In this document: piece after piece, positions 16,600-24,994 of the stretch
How positions within the stretch are numbered: position 1 is the stretch's first letter
How the letters are laid out: every line of letters begins with the position of its first letter
Source: a bacterium
GTDB taxonomy: Bacteria > Vulcanimicrobiota > Vulcanimicrobiia > Vulcanimicrobiales > SCRA01
Reading direction: 5' to 3'
Length of the DNA stretch: 36,491 nt
NCBI GenBank assembly: GCA_004298665.1
Contig: SCQY01000065.1
Coordinates: 1 to 36,491, forward strand
Program-made: the position numbers and the translations under genes
Notes under the pieces: generated by a model
Databases searched by the model: none
What the model saw: the letters and a program-made list of their open reading frames with translations, nothing else
What the model was told of the DNA's origin: nothing

Positions 16600-17787
16600 A
16601 TGACGCATTCACGCTACTCTTCGGCAATCTTCGCGCTGGTCGGCGCGTTGATCGGGAGCTTGGCCATGCTGGCCTACGCCAGCACCCACATCGCGCAGAT
16701 CCAAGCGGCCTCGACGGTCGGTGTGGCCTCCGCCGCGCCGCTGCAGAGCGGCGCCTCCGATCAGGATCGCATTGTGGCGGCCGTCAAGCGCGCCGAGCCC
16801 TCCGTCGTGGCCCTCCAAGTGGTCATCAACGGACAGGTCGTCAACCCGTTCAACGAGCTCTTCGGCATGGGGCCGCCCGTGCAGAACTATCGCGCGCTGG
16901 CTTCCGGCTCGGGCTTCGTCTACGACCAGAGCAGCGGCCTCATCCTGACCAACTCCCACGTGGTCCATGGGGCCTCGGCGATTACCGTGGTCTTCTCGAA
17001 CAACCGCCGGGAGAAGGCCACCGTCTATGCGGACAATCCCAAGATCGATCTCGCCCTGGTCAAGGTGCAGAACGCGAAGGACTTGCCCCAGGCGCTGCCC
17101 TTAGGCGACAGCACGAAGTTGAGCCGTGGACAGTGGGCGATCGCGATCGGCGAGCCGCTGGAGCTCCAGCAGTCGGTGACCGTTGGCGTCGTCTCCGGCT
17201 TCAACCGTGAGGAGACCGTAGCCCCCGAGCAGCCGGGCGCCGCCCCGCGCACGTTCAAGGGCCTGCTCCAAACCTCGGCCCCGATCAACCCCGGGAACTC
17301 CGGCGGCCCGCTGCTCGACATGAGCGGTGATGTCATCGGCGTCAACCAAATCGTGGCCAGCCCCTCCGCCGGCGCCCAGGGCATCGGCTTCGCTATCCCC
17401 GTCAACGTCGTCAAGACGGTCGCCGCCGAGATGGTTCACCACCCTGGCGTCGCAGCGGGCGAGGCCGGCACGGCCGGCTTCGTGGGTATCTACATGAGCG
17501 ATCTCACCGACCAGGTCCGCTCTCAGCTCAACTACCACGGCCCTGCGGGCGTGGTCATAAACGCCGTTCTCAACGGCTCCCCGGCCGATCAAGCGGGTCT
17601 CGAGCCCGGCGACGTGATTCAAGAGGTGGGCGGAAAGCGCGTGAGCAGCACCAAGCAGCTTCAGCAGATCATTCAAGGCACCCAACCCGGTAAGACGCTC
17701 TCGATGAATCTCTGGCGCTACGGCAATAAGGTCCTGGCCAACGTCAAGGTCGGGCAGGCCCCGACAGGCGTGAATCCAAACCAGTGA
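16600..17787 (+). CDS. HtrA/DegP-type serine protease with PDZ domain
   Basis: A 395 aa membrane-anchored S1C protease for damaged envelope proteins. One N-terminal hydrophobic helix (about residues 8-28) anchors it. The trypsin-like domain has the full triad: His120 in LTNSHVVHGA, Asp150 in NPKIDLALVKV and Ser234 in NPGNSGGPLLD. A single PDZ domain follows (about residues 290-385, with GSPADQAGLEPGDVI). The ATG at 16600 is preceded by a likely -10 box rather than a spaced ribosome-binding site. It sits directly before dnaK, which suits a protein-quality-control role, but the 205 bp gap with a strong palindrome argues for separate transcription. Confidence 0.94.
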   Translation: MTHSRYSSAIFALVGALIGSLAMLAYASTHIAQIQAASTVGVASAAPLQSGASDQDRIVAAVKRAEPSVVALQVVINGQVVNPFNELFGMGPPVQNYRALASGSGFVYDQSSGLILTNSHVVHGASAITVVFSNNRREKATVYADNPKIDLALVKVQNAKDLPQALPLGDSTKLSRGQWAIAIGEPLELQQSVTVGVVSGFNREETVAPEQPGAAPRTFKGLLQTSAPINPGNSGGPLLDMSGDVIGVNQIVASPSAGAQGIGFAIPVNVVKTVAAEMVHHPGVAAGEAGTAGFVGIYMSDLTDQVRSQLNYHGPAGVVINAVLNGSPADQAGLEPGDVIQEVGGKRVSSTKQLQQIIQGTQPGKTLSMNLWRYGNKVLANVKVGQAPTGVNPNQ

Positions 17788-17821
17788 AAACCGGGTAATA
17801 CGAAACAGTAGGCAGTCTCTT

Positions 17822-17855
17822 CAGAGGGGCCGGCCCGCGCGGGCCGGCCCCTCTG
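17822..17855. terminator. 34 bp perfect palindrome between htrA-like gene and dnaK, probable hairpin terminator or barrier
   Basis: The arms (17822-17838 and 17839-17855, the left beginning CAGAGGGGCC) are perfectly complementary with no extra loop bases, giving a very stable GC-rich hairpin in RNA. It lies 34 bp past the HtrA stop. No run of T follows on either strand, so it is not a classical intrinsic terminator. It may still pause polymerase, protect the mRNA 3' end or bind a dimeric protein. Confidence 0.55.
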
Positions 17856-17924
17856 GGAGAGGCGGACCTTCGAGAGAGTAATTTTAGCGAGAGGATGAGC
17901 CGGCCAGCGCGGTAAGCCGCAAGG

Positions 17925-17950
17925 CTCCGGCGGCGCGCAAGCGCCCGGAG
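17925..17950 (+). other. Leader hairpin with GCAA tetraloop upstream of dnaK
   Basis: The left arm CTCCGGCGGCGC and right arm GCGCCCGGAG pair over 10 base pairs with a 2-base bulge and a GCAA loop, a stable GNRA-type tetraloop. It would lie in the dnaK 5' leader, about 42 bp before the ATG and 27 bp before the GGAGG. No CIRCE (HrcA) or HAIR (HspR) operator is visible in the gap 17788-17992, so RNA structure is one possible layer of control. This is inference from base pairing only. Confidence 0.4.
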
Positions 17951-17992
17951 ATGGTGCACGGGCGGAGCGGTTCGTCGAGGAGGATTCACTTC

Positions 17993-19843
17993 ATGGGCAA
18001 GGTGGTCGGTATCGACCTCGGTACCACCAACTCCGTGGTCGCCGTCATGGAAGGTACCCAGCCGACGGTGATCACCAATAGCGAAGGCAGCCGGCTCACG
18101 CCGTCAGTCGTCGCGTTCACCAAGACTGGTGAGCGTCTGGTCGGTCAGTTGGCCAAGCGCCAGGCGATTACCAACCCCGACCGCACGATCAGTTCGATCA
18201 AGCGTCACATGGGCACGGACTTCACGGTCAAGATCGACGGCAAAGACTACACACCGCAAGAGATCTCGGCCATGGTCCTCCAGAAGCTCGTCAACGACGC
18301 CTCGACGTATCTGGGGGAGCGCGTCACCCAGGCCGTGATCACCGTCCCGGCTTACTTCAACGACGCTCAGCGTCAGGCCACCAAGGATGCCGGACGCATC
18401 GCCGGCGTCGAGGTGCTGCGCATCATCAATGAGCCGACCGCGGCGGCGCTGGCCTACGGACTCGACAAGAAGGCCAACGAGACGATTCTCGTGTGGGACC
18501 TCGGAGGCGGCACGTTCGACGTCTCCGTCCTAGAAGTAGGCGACGGCGTCTTCGAAGTCAAGTCCACCTCGGGCGATACGCGCCTGGGCGGTGACGACTA
18601 CGATCATCGCATCGTCGAGTTCCTGGCCGCCGAGTTCCGCAAGGAGCAGGGCCTCGACCTCAGCGGCGACCGTCAGGCGATGCAGCGTCTCACCGAGGCC
18701 GCCGAGAAGGCCAAGATCGAGCTTTCTTCGATGGTGACCACCAACATCAACCTGCCGTTCATCACCGCCGATCAGAATGGCCCCAAGCACCTCGACGTCA
18801 CGCTGACGCGCGCCAAGTTCGAGGAGCTCACTAGCGATCTTACCGATCGCTGCATCGGCCCCTTCCGCCAGGCGCTCTCGGACGCGAAGCTGGACGTTGG
18901 ACAGATCGAAGAAGTCGTGCTCGTCGGCGGTTCTACGCGCATGCCCGTCATCCAAGAGCTCGTGAAGAAGCTCACGGGGAAAGATCCGCATCAAGGCGTC
19001 AACCCCGACGAAGTCGTGGCCGTCGGCGCCGCGATTCAGGCCGGCGTGCTCGCCGGCGAAGTACGCGACGTCGTGCTCCTGGATGTGACCCCGCTCTCCC
19101 TAGGTCTCGAGACGCTGGGCGGCGTGATGACCAAGCTGATCGAGCGCAACACCACCATCCCCACGCGCAAGACGCAGGTCTTCACCACGGCCGAAGATGG
19201 GCAGACGTCGGTAGACATTCACGTGCTCCAGGGCGAGCGCGAGATGGCGAACGACAACAAGACGCTCGGGCGCTTCCGCCTCGAAGGTCTGCCGCCTGCT
19301 CCGCGCGGCGTACCGCAGATCGAAGTAACGTTCGACATCGACGCCAACGGCATCGTCCACGTCGCTGCCAAGGACCTCGGCACCGGTAGGGAACAGAAGA
19401 TTCAGATCACTGCCTCGACCAATCTCAACAAAGAAGAAGTCGAGCGTATGGTCAAGGATTCGGAGCGTTTCGCCGCCGAGGACCGCAAGCGCCGCGAAGA
19501 GATCGAGATCCGCAATCAGGCGGACAGCCTCACCTACTCGACCGAGAAGTCACTCAAAGAAGTGGGCGATAAACTCTCAGCCGAGGACCGCAAGGCCACC
19601 GAGGATGCTCTCGAAGAGCTCAAGCGCGTAGCCAAGAACGGCACCGCCGATGAGGTCAAGAAGGCCGTCGAAGCGCTGCAGGAAGCTAGCTACAAGATGG
19701 CCCAGGTGCTCTACCAGCGCACGGGCGGCGCGGCCGCCGGCGACGGCGCGACGGAGGGAGCCGCGGCAGGGGCGCAGAGCAACGGCACTGCGCACGAGGC
19801 CTCCGACGACGTCATCGACGCTGAGTTCAAGGAAGCTAAGTAA
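17993..19843 (+). CDS. dnaK: Hsp70 chaperone DnaK
   Basis: ATP-driven chaperone that binds exposed hydrophobic segments, working with DnaJ and GrpE encoded next to it. The 616 aa protein has the phosphate loop [45 protein letters not shown], the linker [13 protein letters not shown], the substrate-binding domain, and the terminal [11 protein letters not shown]. The segment after SSIKRHMG runs almost directly into YTPQEISAM, without the roughly 20-residue insertion of proteobacterial DnaKs. ATG at 17993 with GAGGAGG 9 bp upstream. The order dnaK-grpE-dnaJ is standard; a GC-rich hairpin separates dnaK from grpE. Confidence 0.98.
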   Translation: MGKVVGIDLGTTNSVVAVMEGTQPTVITNSEGSRLTPSVVAFTKTGERLVGQLAKRQAITNPDRTISSIKRHMGTDFTVKIDGKDYTPQEISAMVLQKLVNDASTYLGERVTQAVITVPAYFNDAQRQATKDAGRIAGVEVLRIINEPTAAALAYGLDKKANETILVWDLGGGTFDVSVLEVGDGVFEVKSTSGDTRLGGDDYDHRIVEFLAAEFRKEQGLDLSGDRQAMQRLTEAAEKAKIELSSMVTTNINLPFITADQNGPKHLDVTLTRAKFEELTSDLTDRCIGPFRQALSDAKLDVGQIEEVVLVGGSTRMPVIQELVKKLTGKDPHQGVNPDEVVAVGAAIQAGVLAGEVRDVVLLDVTPLSLGLETLGGVMTKLIERNTTIPTRKTQVFTTAEDGQTSVDIHVLQGEREMANDNKTLGRFRLEGLPPAPRGVPQIEVTFDIDANGIVHVAAKDLGTGREQKIQITASTNLNKEEVERMVKDSERFAAEDRKRREEIEIRNQADSLTYSTEKSLKEVGDKLSAEDRKATEDALEELKRVAKNGTADEVKKAVEALQEASYKMAQVLYQRTGGAAAGDGATEGAAAGAQSNGTAHEASDDVIDAEFKEAK

Positions 19844-19856
19844 ACGGATACGACGA

Positions 19857-19881
19857 CGGCGGCGGCGCTAGGCCGCCGCCG
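19857..19881 (+). terminator. GC-rich hairpin between dnaK and grpE
   Basis: The 10-base arms CGGCGGCGGC and GCCGCCGCCG pair perfectly around a GCTAG loop, 13 bp after the dnaK stop. No T tract follows, so full termination is unlikely. A stem here could protect the dnaK message from 3' decay or partly stop read-through, giving more DnaK than GrpE/DnaJ. Confidence 0.5.
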
Positions 19882-19899
19882 CTCCGCACGCCGCTACCG

Positions 19900-20430
19900 A
19901 TGAGGCACGCCGCAAACACTATGTCTGAGATGAACGACACCACGGTTCAGTCGGCCGCCGTGGAGGCGCCCGACCTTGCCGCAGAACTCGCCGCGGCCAA
20001 AGCCAAGGCGGATGAAAACTACCAGAAATACCTCTACGCCGTCGCCGATCTCGAGAACTACAAGAAGCGCATCGAGCGCCAGTTTACCGAGATCGCCCTT
20101 CACGGGAAGAAGGCGTTTCTCGAGAGGCTGCTGCCTATCGTCGACAACCTCGAACGAGCGCTCAAGGTGGCGGATAACGTTGAAGGACTCCACGCAGGCG
20201 TCACGCAGACGCTGCGCGGCTTCGAAAGCGTGCTGGCGCAGGAAGGCGTCAAAACGCTCGATCTTACCGGCAAACCCTTCGACCCGCGTTTCGCGGAGGC
20301 CATCGGCACCGTCGAGAGCCCAGGTGCCGCAGAAAACAGCGTCGTCGAAGTCGTGCAGAAAGCCTATCTGATCGGCGAGGACATCCTGCGCGAAGCCAAG
20401 GTCATCGTCGCCAAGCCAACGCAAGGATGA
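19900..20430 (+). CDS. grpE: Nucleotide exchange factor GrpE
   Basis: Dimeric cofactor that releases ADP from DnaK. The protein is up to 176 aa, with the long N-terminal helix (ADENYQKYLYAVADLENYKKRI, within residues 40-62), the four-helix core (LERLLPIVDNLERAL) and the C-terminal beta wing (KPFDPRFAEAIGTVES, VVQKAYLIGEDILREAKVIV). The start is unsure: ATGs at 19900, 19921 and 19930 are in frame and none has a well-spaced ribosome-binding site; the first is given. Its stop overlaps the dnaJ start (ATGA), so the two are co-translated. Confidence 0.95.
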   Translation: MRHAANTMSEMNDTTVQSAAVEAPDLAAELAAAKAKADENYQKYLYAVADLENYKKRIERQFTEIALHGKKAFLERLLPIVDNLERALKVADNVEGLHAGVTQTLRGFESVLAQEGVKTLDLTGKPFDPRFAEAIGTVESPGAAENSVVEVVQKAYLIGEDILREAKVIVAKPTQG

Positions 20431-21437
20431 ATTATAAGGACTACTACCAGGTCCTGGGCATCCCCAAGGGCGCCCCGGAGAAGGACATCAAGTCGGCCTA
20501 CCGGCGGTTGGCGCGAAAGTGGCATCCTGACGTCAACCCGAACAATCACGCCGAAGCCGAGGAGAAGTTCAAGGAGATCCAAGAGGCCTACGAAGTGCTC
20601 GGCGACGCCGAGAAGCGCCGCAAGTACGACGCTCTCGGCAGCGATTGGCAGAACGCCGCCGCGCAGGCGGAGGCTCAGCGGCGCTACCGCCAGCAAGCCG
20701 GAGCCGGGAGCCACTTCGACAACTTCGACTTCTCCACGAGCGGCTCAGGATTCTCGGACTTCTTCGAGGAGTTCTTCGGGCGCATGGGCGGCGGTGGACG
20801 CCGCCGTGCGGGCGGCTTCACCTACGCGCAGAAAGGGCAGGACCTGGAGACCAGCATCGAGCTGACGCTCCATGAAGCCTACGACGGCGGCAAGAAGACC
20901 GTCTCGTTACAGGTGGAGGACGTCTGCCCGAAGTGCGCCGGCACGGGAACGGTGGAGCGCGGACGTCTCTGCGCAAACTGCCATGGCACCGGGCGCACCA
21001 TCGCGGTGCGCAAGTTCGAAGTCTCCATTCCGCGCGGCGTCAAAGACGGCCAACGCATCCGTCTTGCGGGACAAGGCGGCGCGGGCAGCGGCGGCGGAGC
21101 AAATGGCGACCTCTACCTCGTCGTCCACCTGCTGGAGGACCCGCACTTCGAACGAACGGGAGACAATCTCGCCGTAGAGCTCCCCGTTTCGATCTACGAC
21201 TTGGTCTTGGGCGGCGAGGTGCGCGTACCTACGATGACCGGCGAAGTCACGATGACTCTGCCCGCGGGCACCCAGAACGGCGCTCGCTTGCGCCTGGGCG
21301 GAAAGGGCATGCCCAAGCGCGACGGCAAGTTCGGCGACGAGTTCGTACGCGTGGTAGGCAAACTGCCTACCGATCTCTCCAAGCGCGAACTCGAGCTCTT
21401 CAAAGAGCTGGCAGCATTGCGGGACGGCAAACACTAG
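20427..21437 (+). CDS. dnaJ: DnaJ-family co-chaperone with a half zinc-binding region
   Basis: Stimulates DnaK ATPase and hands over clients. The 336 aa protein has the J domain (residues 3-70, HPD at 33-35), a Gly/Phe-rich stretch (about 92-125, FDNFDFSTSGSGFSDFF), two C-terminal beta domains and a dimer region. The zinc region holds only two CxxCxGxG motifs, Cys167/Cys170 and Cys182/Cys185, where classical DnaJ has four. It is therefore intermediate between DnaJ and zinc-less CbpA, and shorter than the usual 370-380 aa. Its ATG overlaps the grpE stop. Being inside the dnaK operon supports its role as the main DnaJ, but a second copy elsewhere is possible. Confidence 0.94.
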   Translation: MNYKDYYQVLGIPKGAPEKDIKSAYRRLARKWHPDVNPNNHAEAEEKFKEIQEAYEVLGDAEKRRKYDALGSDWQNAAAQAEAQRRYRQQAGAGSHFDNFDFSTSGSGFSDFFEEFFGRMGGGGRRRAGGFTYAQKGQDLETSIELTLHEAYDGGKKTVSLQVEDVCPKCAGTGTVERGRLCANCHGTGRTIAVRKFEVSIPRGVKDGQRIRLAGQGGAGSGGGANGDLYLVVHLLEDPHFERTGDNLAVELPVSIYDLVLGGEVRVPTMTGEVTMTLPAGTQNGARLRLGGKGMPKRDGKFGDEFVRVVGKLPTDLSKRELELFKELAALRDGKH

Positions 21438-21531
21438 CGCAACACGCCTCTCTCACTGCCCGTTTGCCTGGATCGCCCGGGGGGTATCAGAAGCGAAACG
21501 CTCGATATCTATCTACGAGTGAGGCAGGCAC

Positions 21532-22734
21532 ATGCGCCGAAGCTCCTTCTTGATCGGCGGCGCCGCCGTGAGCGGTCTGGCCACGCTCTCCGCGCGAAGC
21601 AGGGCCTTGGCTCAGGAGACGATCACCGAACCCTTCGCCAATGGTGCAAGGCCTCTCGGGTCCTTCCCGCAGAAGCGGCCGCTGATCGTCCTGACCTCGC
21701 GCCCGCCACAGTTGGAGACACCGTTCCGTCTCTTCAACGAAGGCGTCTTCACGCCGAACGACGCCTTCTTCGTGCGCTGGCACCTGGCGGGCATCCCCAC
21801 GAAGGTCGATGGGCGAGCGTTTCGCATCAAGGTCCATGGACTCGTCGACAACGAGCTCGCGCTGAGCATCGACGATCTCCGGCGCGGCTTCGAGCCGGTG
21901 GAGATTCCCGCGGTGTGTCAGTGCTCAGGCAACAGCCGCGGATTCTTCAACCCGCGCGTCCCAGGCGGCCAGTGGGCCAACGGCGCGATGGGAAACGCTC
22001 GTTGGCGCGGGGCGCGCCTCGGCGACGTCCTCAAGCGAGCCGGCGTCAAGGCAGGTGCCGTTCAGGTGCGCTTCAACGGCCTTGAAATGCCCGTGCTTCC
22101 AACCACGCCGGACTTCATCAAGGCCCTGGACATGGACCTCGCCACCTCGCCGGACGTGATCGTCGCATACGAGATGAACGGCGGGAACCTTCCGCTCTTG
22201 AACGGCTTTCCCGTGCGCCTGGTGGTGCCGGGCTACTTCGCGACGTATTGGGTCAAGATGCTCGATGACATCGAAGTCATCGCCGCGGCCGACCAAAATT
22301 TCTGGATGAAGACCGCGTACCGGATTCCCGCCGTCGGCGACGGCTGCATCCAACCGGGACAGACGACGCCCACCACGCCGATCACCAAGATGCGCGTGCG
22401 CTCCTTCATCACGAGCCTGGCCGACGGCGACAAGATCTCGGGCGGCCGCCGGCGCGTACAGGGCATCGCCTTCGATGGCGGCAGCGGTATCGCGCGGGTC
22501 GACTTCTCCAGCGACGGCGGAGCGACGTGGACGCAGGCCGCGCTCGGCGCGGACTACGGCAAGTACAGCTTCCGGCAATGGAGCGTCGCACTCGACGCGC
22601 AAGCCGGGCGGTCCTACCACCTGGCATGCCGAGCGACCGCCCACGACGGGGCGGTTCAGCCTGCCACGGCCTGCTGGACGCCGGGCGGCTACCTGCGCAA
22701 CATCATCGAGAGCCTCTCGGTCAGCGCGGGTTAG
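21532..22734 (+). CDS. Exported sulfite oxidase-family molybdoenzyme (SorA/SoxC-like)
   Basis: A 400 aa molybdopterin enzyme of the sulfite oxidase family, which oxidises sulfite to sulfate outside the cytoplasm. The N-terminus MRRSSFLIGGAAV resembles a twin-arginine export signal ending near ALAQ. The Mo-binding cysteine is most likely Cys131 in VCQCSGNSRGFF. NDAFFVRWHLAG, RWRGARLGDVL and NGFPVRLVVPGYF are conserved parts of the Mo domain, and a C-terminal dimerisation domain begins near residue 285. GAGG precedes the ATG by about 7 bp. The next gene, 11 bp away, encodes a c-type cytochrome, matching the SorAB arrangement in which SorB takes the electrons. SoxC-like sulfane dehydrogenase is the alternative, but no sox genes are near. 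Confidence 0.88.
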   Translation: MRRSSFLIGGAAVSGLATLSARSRALAQETITEPFANGARPLGSFPQKRPLIVLTSRPPQLETPFRLFNEGVFTPNDAFFVRWHLAGIPTKVDGRAFRIKVHGLVDNELALSIDDLRRGFEPVEIPAVCQCSGNSRGFFNPRVPGGQWANGAMGNARWRGARLGDVLKRAGVKAGAVQVRFNGLEMPVLPTTPDFIKALDMDLATSPDVIVAYEMNGGNLPLLNGFPVRLVVPGYFATYWVKMLDDIEVIAAADQNFWMKTAYRIPAVGDGCIQPGQTTPTTPITKMRVRSFITSLADGDKISGGRRRVQGIAFDGGSGIARVDFSSDGGATWTQAALGADYGKYSFRQWSVALDAQAGRSYHLACRATAHDGAVQPATACWTPGGYLRNIIESLSVSAG

Positions 22735-22745
22735 GAGGGTCAAGG

Positions 22746-23102
22746 ATGAGGAACACGTCGATCCTCGGCGCTGCCGCTTGTGCCGCGATTGCAGCCGCAG
22801 CTCTCGCCGGATCCGCGGTCCGCGCCGCCGCGGTAGCCGCGCCGCCTAACCCGAACGTCACCGTCTCGGTAACCCTCCCCGCGGAGCGCCAGCTCTTCAA
22901 GGACGGGGCAGGCGCCGACCTCGCGCGCGCCAAGTGTCAGATCTGCCACTCCTCGGACTACGTCTTCACGCAACCGCCGATGACCAGGGCACAGTGGCTC
23001 GCCGAAGTCACGAAGATGAAGAACGTCTACGGAGCTCCCCTCGAGGAGAGCCAGCTCGAACCGATCGCGGCCTACTTAGTCACGCAGAACGGCAAGGAGT
23101 AG
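22746..23102 (+). CDS. Exported mono-heme c-type cytochrome, SorB-like
   Basis: A 118 aa protein with an N-terminal signal (residues 1-29, Ala-rich) and one heme c site, CQICH (Cys64, Cys67, His68). The likely axial Met is in MTRAQWLAEVTKMKNVYG, and the C-terminal LEPIAAYLVTQNGKE is typical of small class I cytochromes. GGAGG lies 7 bp before the ATG, touching the stop of the upstream sulfite oxidase gene, so the two are surely co-expressed. By analogy with SorAB it accepts electrons from sulfite oxidation and passes them to the respiratory chain. The partnership is inferred from gene order. Confidence 0.88.
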   Translation: MRNTSILGAAACAAIAAAALAGSAVRAAAVAAPPNPNVTVSVTLPAERQLFKDGAGADLARAKCQICHSSDYVFTQPPMTRAQWLAEVTKMKNVYGAPLEESQLEPIAAYLVTQNGKE

Positions 23103-23141
23103 CACGGGAAACTTCGCGCGCGTCGGGGGAGTCTAGGGAGT

Positions 23142-24965
23142 ATGTTCGGCGGCGGATCGACCCCCATGCACATGATGTGGTCCTCGCAGTTCGACCCTAG
23201 GCGGCCCCAGGCGCCGCGAGTCGATCTGCGCCGCGTCCTGCGTTTCTTCGCGCCCTACTGGCGCCAAGAGGCGCTGGTGTTCATCTGCATTCTGGTCACC
23301 AGTGCTCTGGGCCAGCTCCCACCGCTCTTCACGAAGTGGATCATCGACGGCGCCATCGCAGGCAAGGACCTGCACGGGCTCTCCCTGGACGTGGGCGGCA
23401 TGATCGTCGCCGCCGTCGGCGGCAGCGCGATCGGCGCCTGGCAGGGCTACTTGAACGCCTACGTCGGCGAGGGGATCATGCGCGACATGCGCGACCGCCT
23501 CGTCCAGCATCTGCATACGATGTCGCTGGCCTTCTTCACGTCCACCAAGACCGGCGAGATCATGAACCGCGTCTCCAGCGACGTCGACGCCGTCGACAAC
23601 GTGGTGACGGGGACGCTCGTCACCCTCGTCACCAACGTCACGATCATCCTGACGACCCTGGTTGCAATCTTCCTGCTCGATTGGCGCTTAGCGTTGATCT
23701 CGCTGGCCGTGGTGCCCTTCATGGTCTTCCCGCTGCGCCCCGTCGGGCGCGCCATGTACGAAATCCGCAAGCGCACGCGCGTGCAGCGCGATCGCATCGA
23801 GAGTCTGATGCAGGAGACGCTCTCGCTCTCCGGGATCACGCTGATCAAGTCGTTCGTCCGCGAGCGCCAGGAGGCGGAGCGCTTCCATCAGGCCGGGACG
23901 ACGCTGATGGGACTGGAGATTCGTCTAGCCATGGTCGGCCGCTGGTTCGTCGCGCTGGTCGGCGCGATGGTCATCGTCGGCCCGGCCATCGTTTGGTTCG
24001 GCGGCGGGTGGCTGGCGATCGAGCGCGGACTCCAGGTCGGCACCATCGTCGCTTTCGTGGCCTACTTGGGCCGGCTCTACGGGCCGGCTTCCGCTCTTGT
24101 CGGCGTGCAGGTGCAGCTGGTGAGCGCGCTGGCCGTCTTCGAGCGCATCTTCGAGTACCTCGACATGGCGCCCGAGGCGCCGCAGCGCGCCGATGCCGTC
24201 GAGCTCGGTGCGGCACGCGGAGCGATTGCCTTCGAGGATGTGAGCTTTCGCTACGTTCCCGACCGCAACGCGCTGGAGCACGTCTCCTTCCGCGTCGAAC
24301 CGGGGCAGTTAGCCGCTTTCGTCGGCCCCAGCGGTGCGGGGAAGACCACCATCATGCAGCTCGTTCCGCGCTTCTACGATCCGCAGACGGGCCGCGTCAC
24401 GATCGATGGCTACGATCTGCGCGACTTGACCCTCGACTCGCTGCGCCGCAACATCGGCATCGTGACGCAGGAGACGTACCTCTTTCATGCCACGATCGCC
24501 GAAAATCTTCGCTACGGCAAGCCGGACGCCAGCGAGGCCGAGCTGATTGCGGCCTGCCGTGCCGCCAACATCTACGACGTCATCGAGCGGCTTCCGGAGC
24601 GCTTCGAGACCGTCGTCGGCGAGCGCGGTCAGAAGCTCTCCGGAGGCGAGCGCCAGCGCCTAGCCATCGCACGCGTGCTGCTCAAGGACCCTTGCATCTT
24701 GATCCTCGACGAAGCGACCAGCTCGCTGGACTCGGCCTCCGAAAAACTGATCCAGGAGGCGCTCGAGCCGTTGATGCACGGGCGCACGAGTTTGGTGATC
24801 GCGCACCGCCTCTCGACGATTCTCCAAGCAGACGTCATCTTCGTCGTCGAGCGAGGGAGGATCGTCGAGTCCGGCACCCACGACGAGCTCCTCGAGCGTC
24901 ATGGCCTCTACGCCATGTTGTATCACGAACAGTTCCGCGAGCCGGAGGCCGCGGCCGCGGAATAG
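23142..24965 (+). CDS. ABC exporter with fused membrane and ATPase domains
   Basis: A 607 aa half-transporter of the multidrug/lipid exporter type, expected to work as a dimer. Six membrane helices fill residues about 38-335, with the intracellular loop segment FFTSTKTGEIMNRVSSDVD. The ATPase has Walker A GPSGAGKTT (about 395-403), signature LSGGERQRLAIAR (about 500), Walker B ILILDEATSSLD and the switch His in IAHRLSTI. The N-terminal 25 residues are loose and Met/Gln-rich. The ATG at 23142 has GGGGGA about 11 bp upstream and GGGAG nearer. It is 39 bp after the cytochrome gene and may share its transcript, but no functional tie to sulfite is evident. The substrate is unknown. Confidence 0.94.
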   Translation: MFGGGSTPMHMMWSSQFDPRRPQAPRVDLRRVLRFFAPYWRQEALVFICILVTSALGQLPPLFTKWIIDGAIAGKDLHGLSLDVGGMIVAAVGGSAIGAWQGYLNAYVGEGIMRDMRDRLVQHLHTMSLAFFTSTKTGEIMNRVSSDVDAVDNVVTGTLVTLVTNVTIILTTLVAIFLLDWRLALISLAVVPFMVFPLRPVGRAMYEIRKRTRVQRDRIESLMQETLSLSGITLIKSFVRERQEAERFHQAGTTLMGLEIRLAMVGRWFVALVGAMVIVGPAIVWFGGGWLAIERGLQVGTIVAFVAYLGRLYGPASALVGVQVQLVSALAVFERIFEYLDMAPEAPQRADAVELGAARGAIAFEDVSFRYVPDRNALEHVSFRVEPGQLAAFVGPSGAGKTTIMQLVPRFYDPQTGRVTIDGYDLRDLTLDSLRRNIGIVTQETYLFHATIAENLRYGKPDASEAELIAACRAANIYDVIERLPERFETVVGERGQKLSGGERQRLAIARVLLKDPCILILDEATSSLDSASEKLIQEALEPLMHGRTSLVIAHRLSTILQADVIFVVERGRIVESGTHDELLERHGLYAMLYHEQFREPEAAAAE

Positions 24966-24994
24966 CGGGCGACGCTCGGCTCTTCCGCAACCTG

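Noticed and set aside
17788..17992. CIRCE or HAIR heat-shock operator upstream of dnaK
   Set aside because: Searched by eye for TTAGCACTC-N9-GAGTGCTAA and CTTGAGT-N7-ACTCAAG on both strands; nothing close was found.
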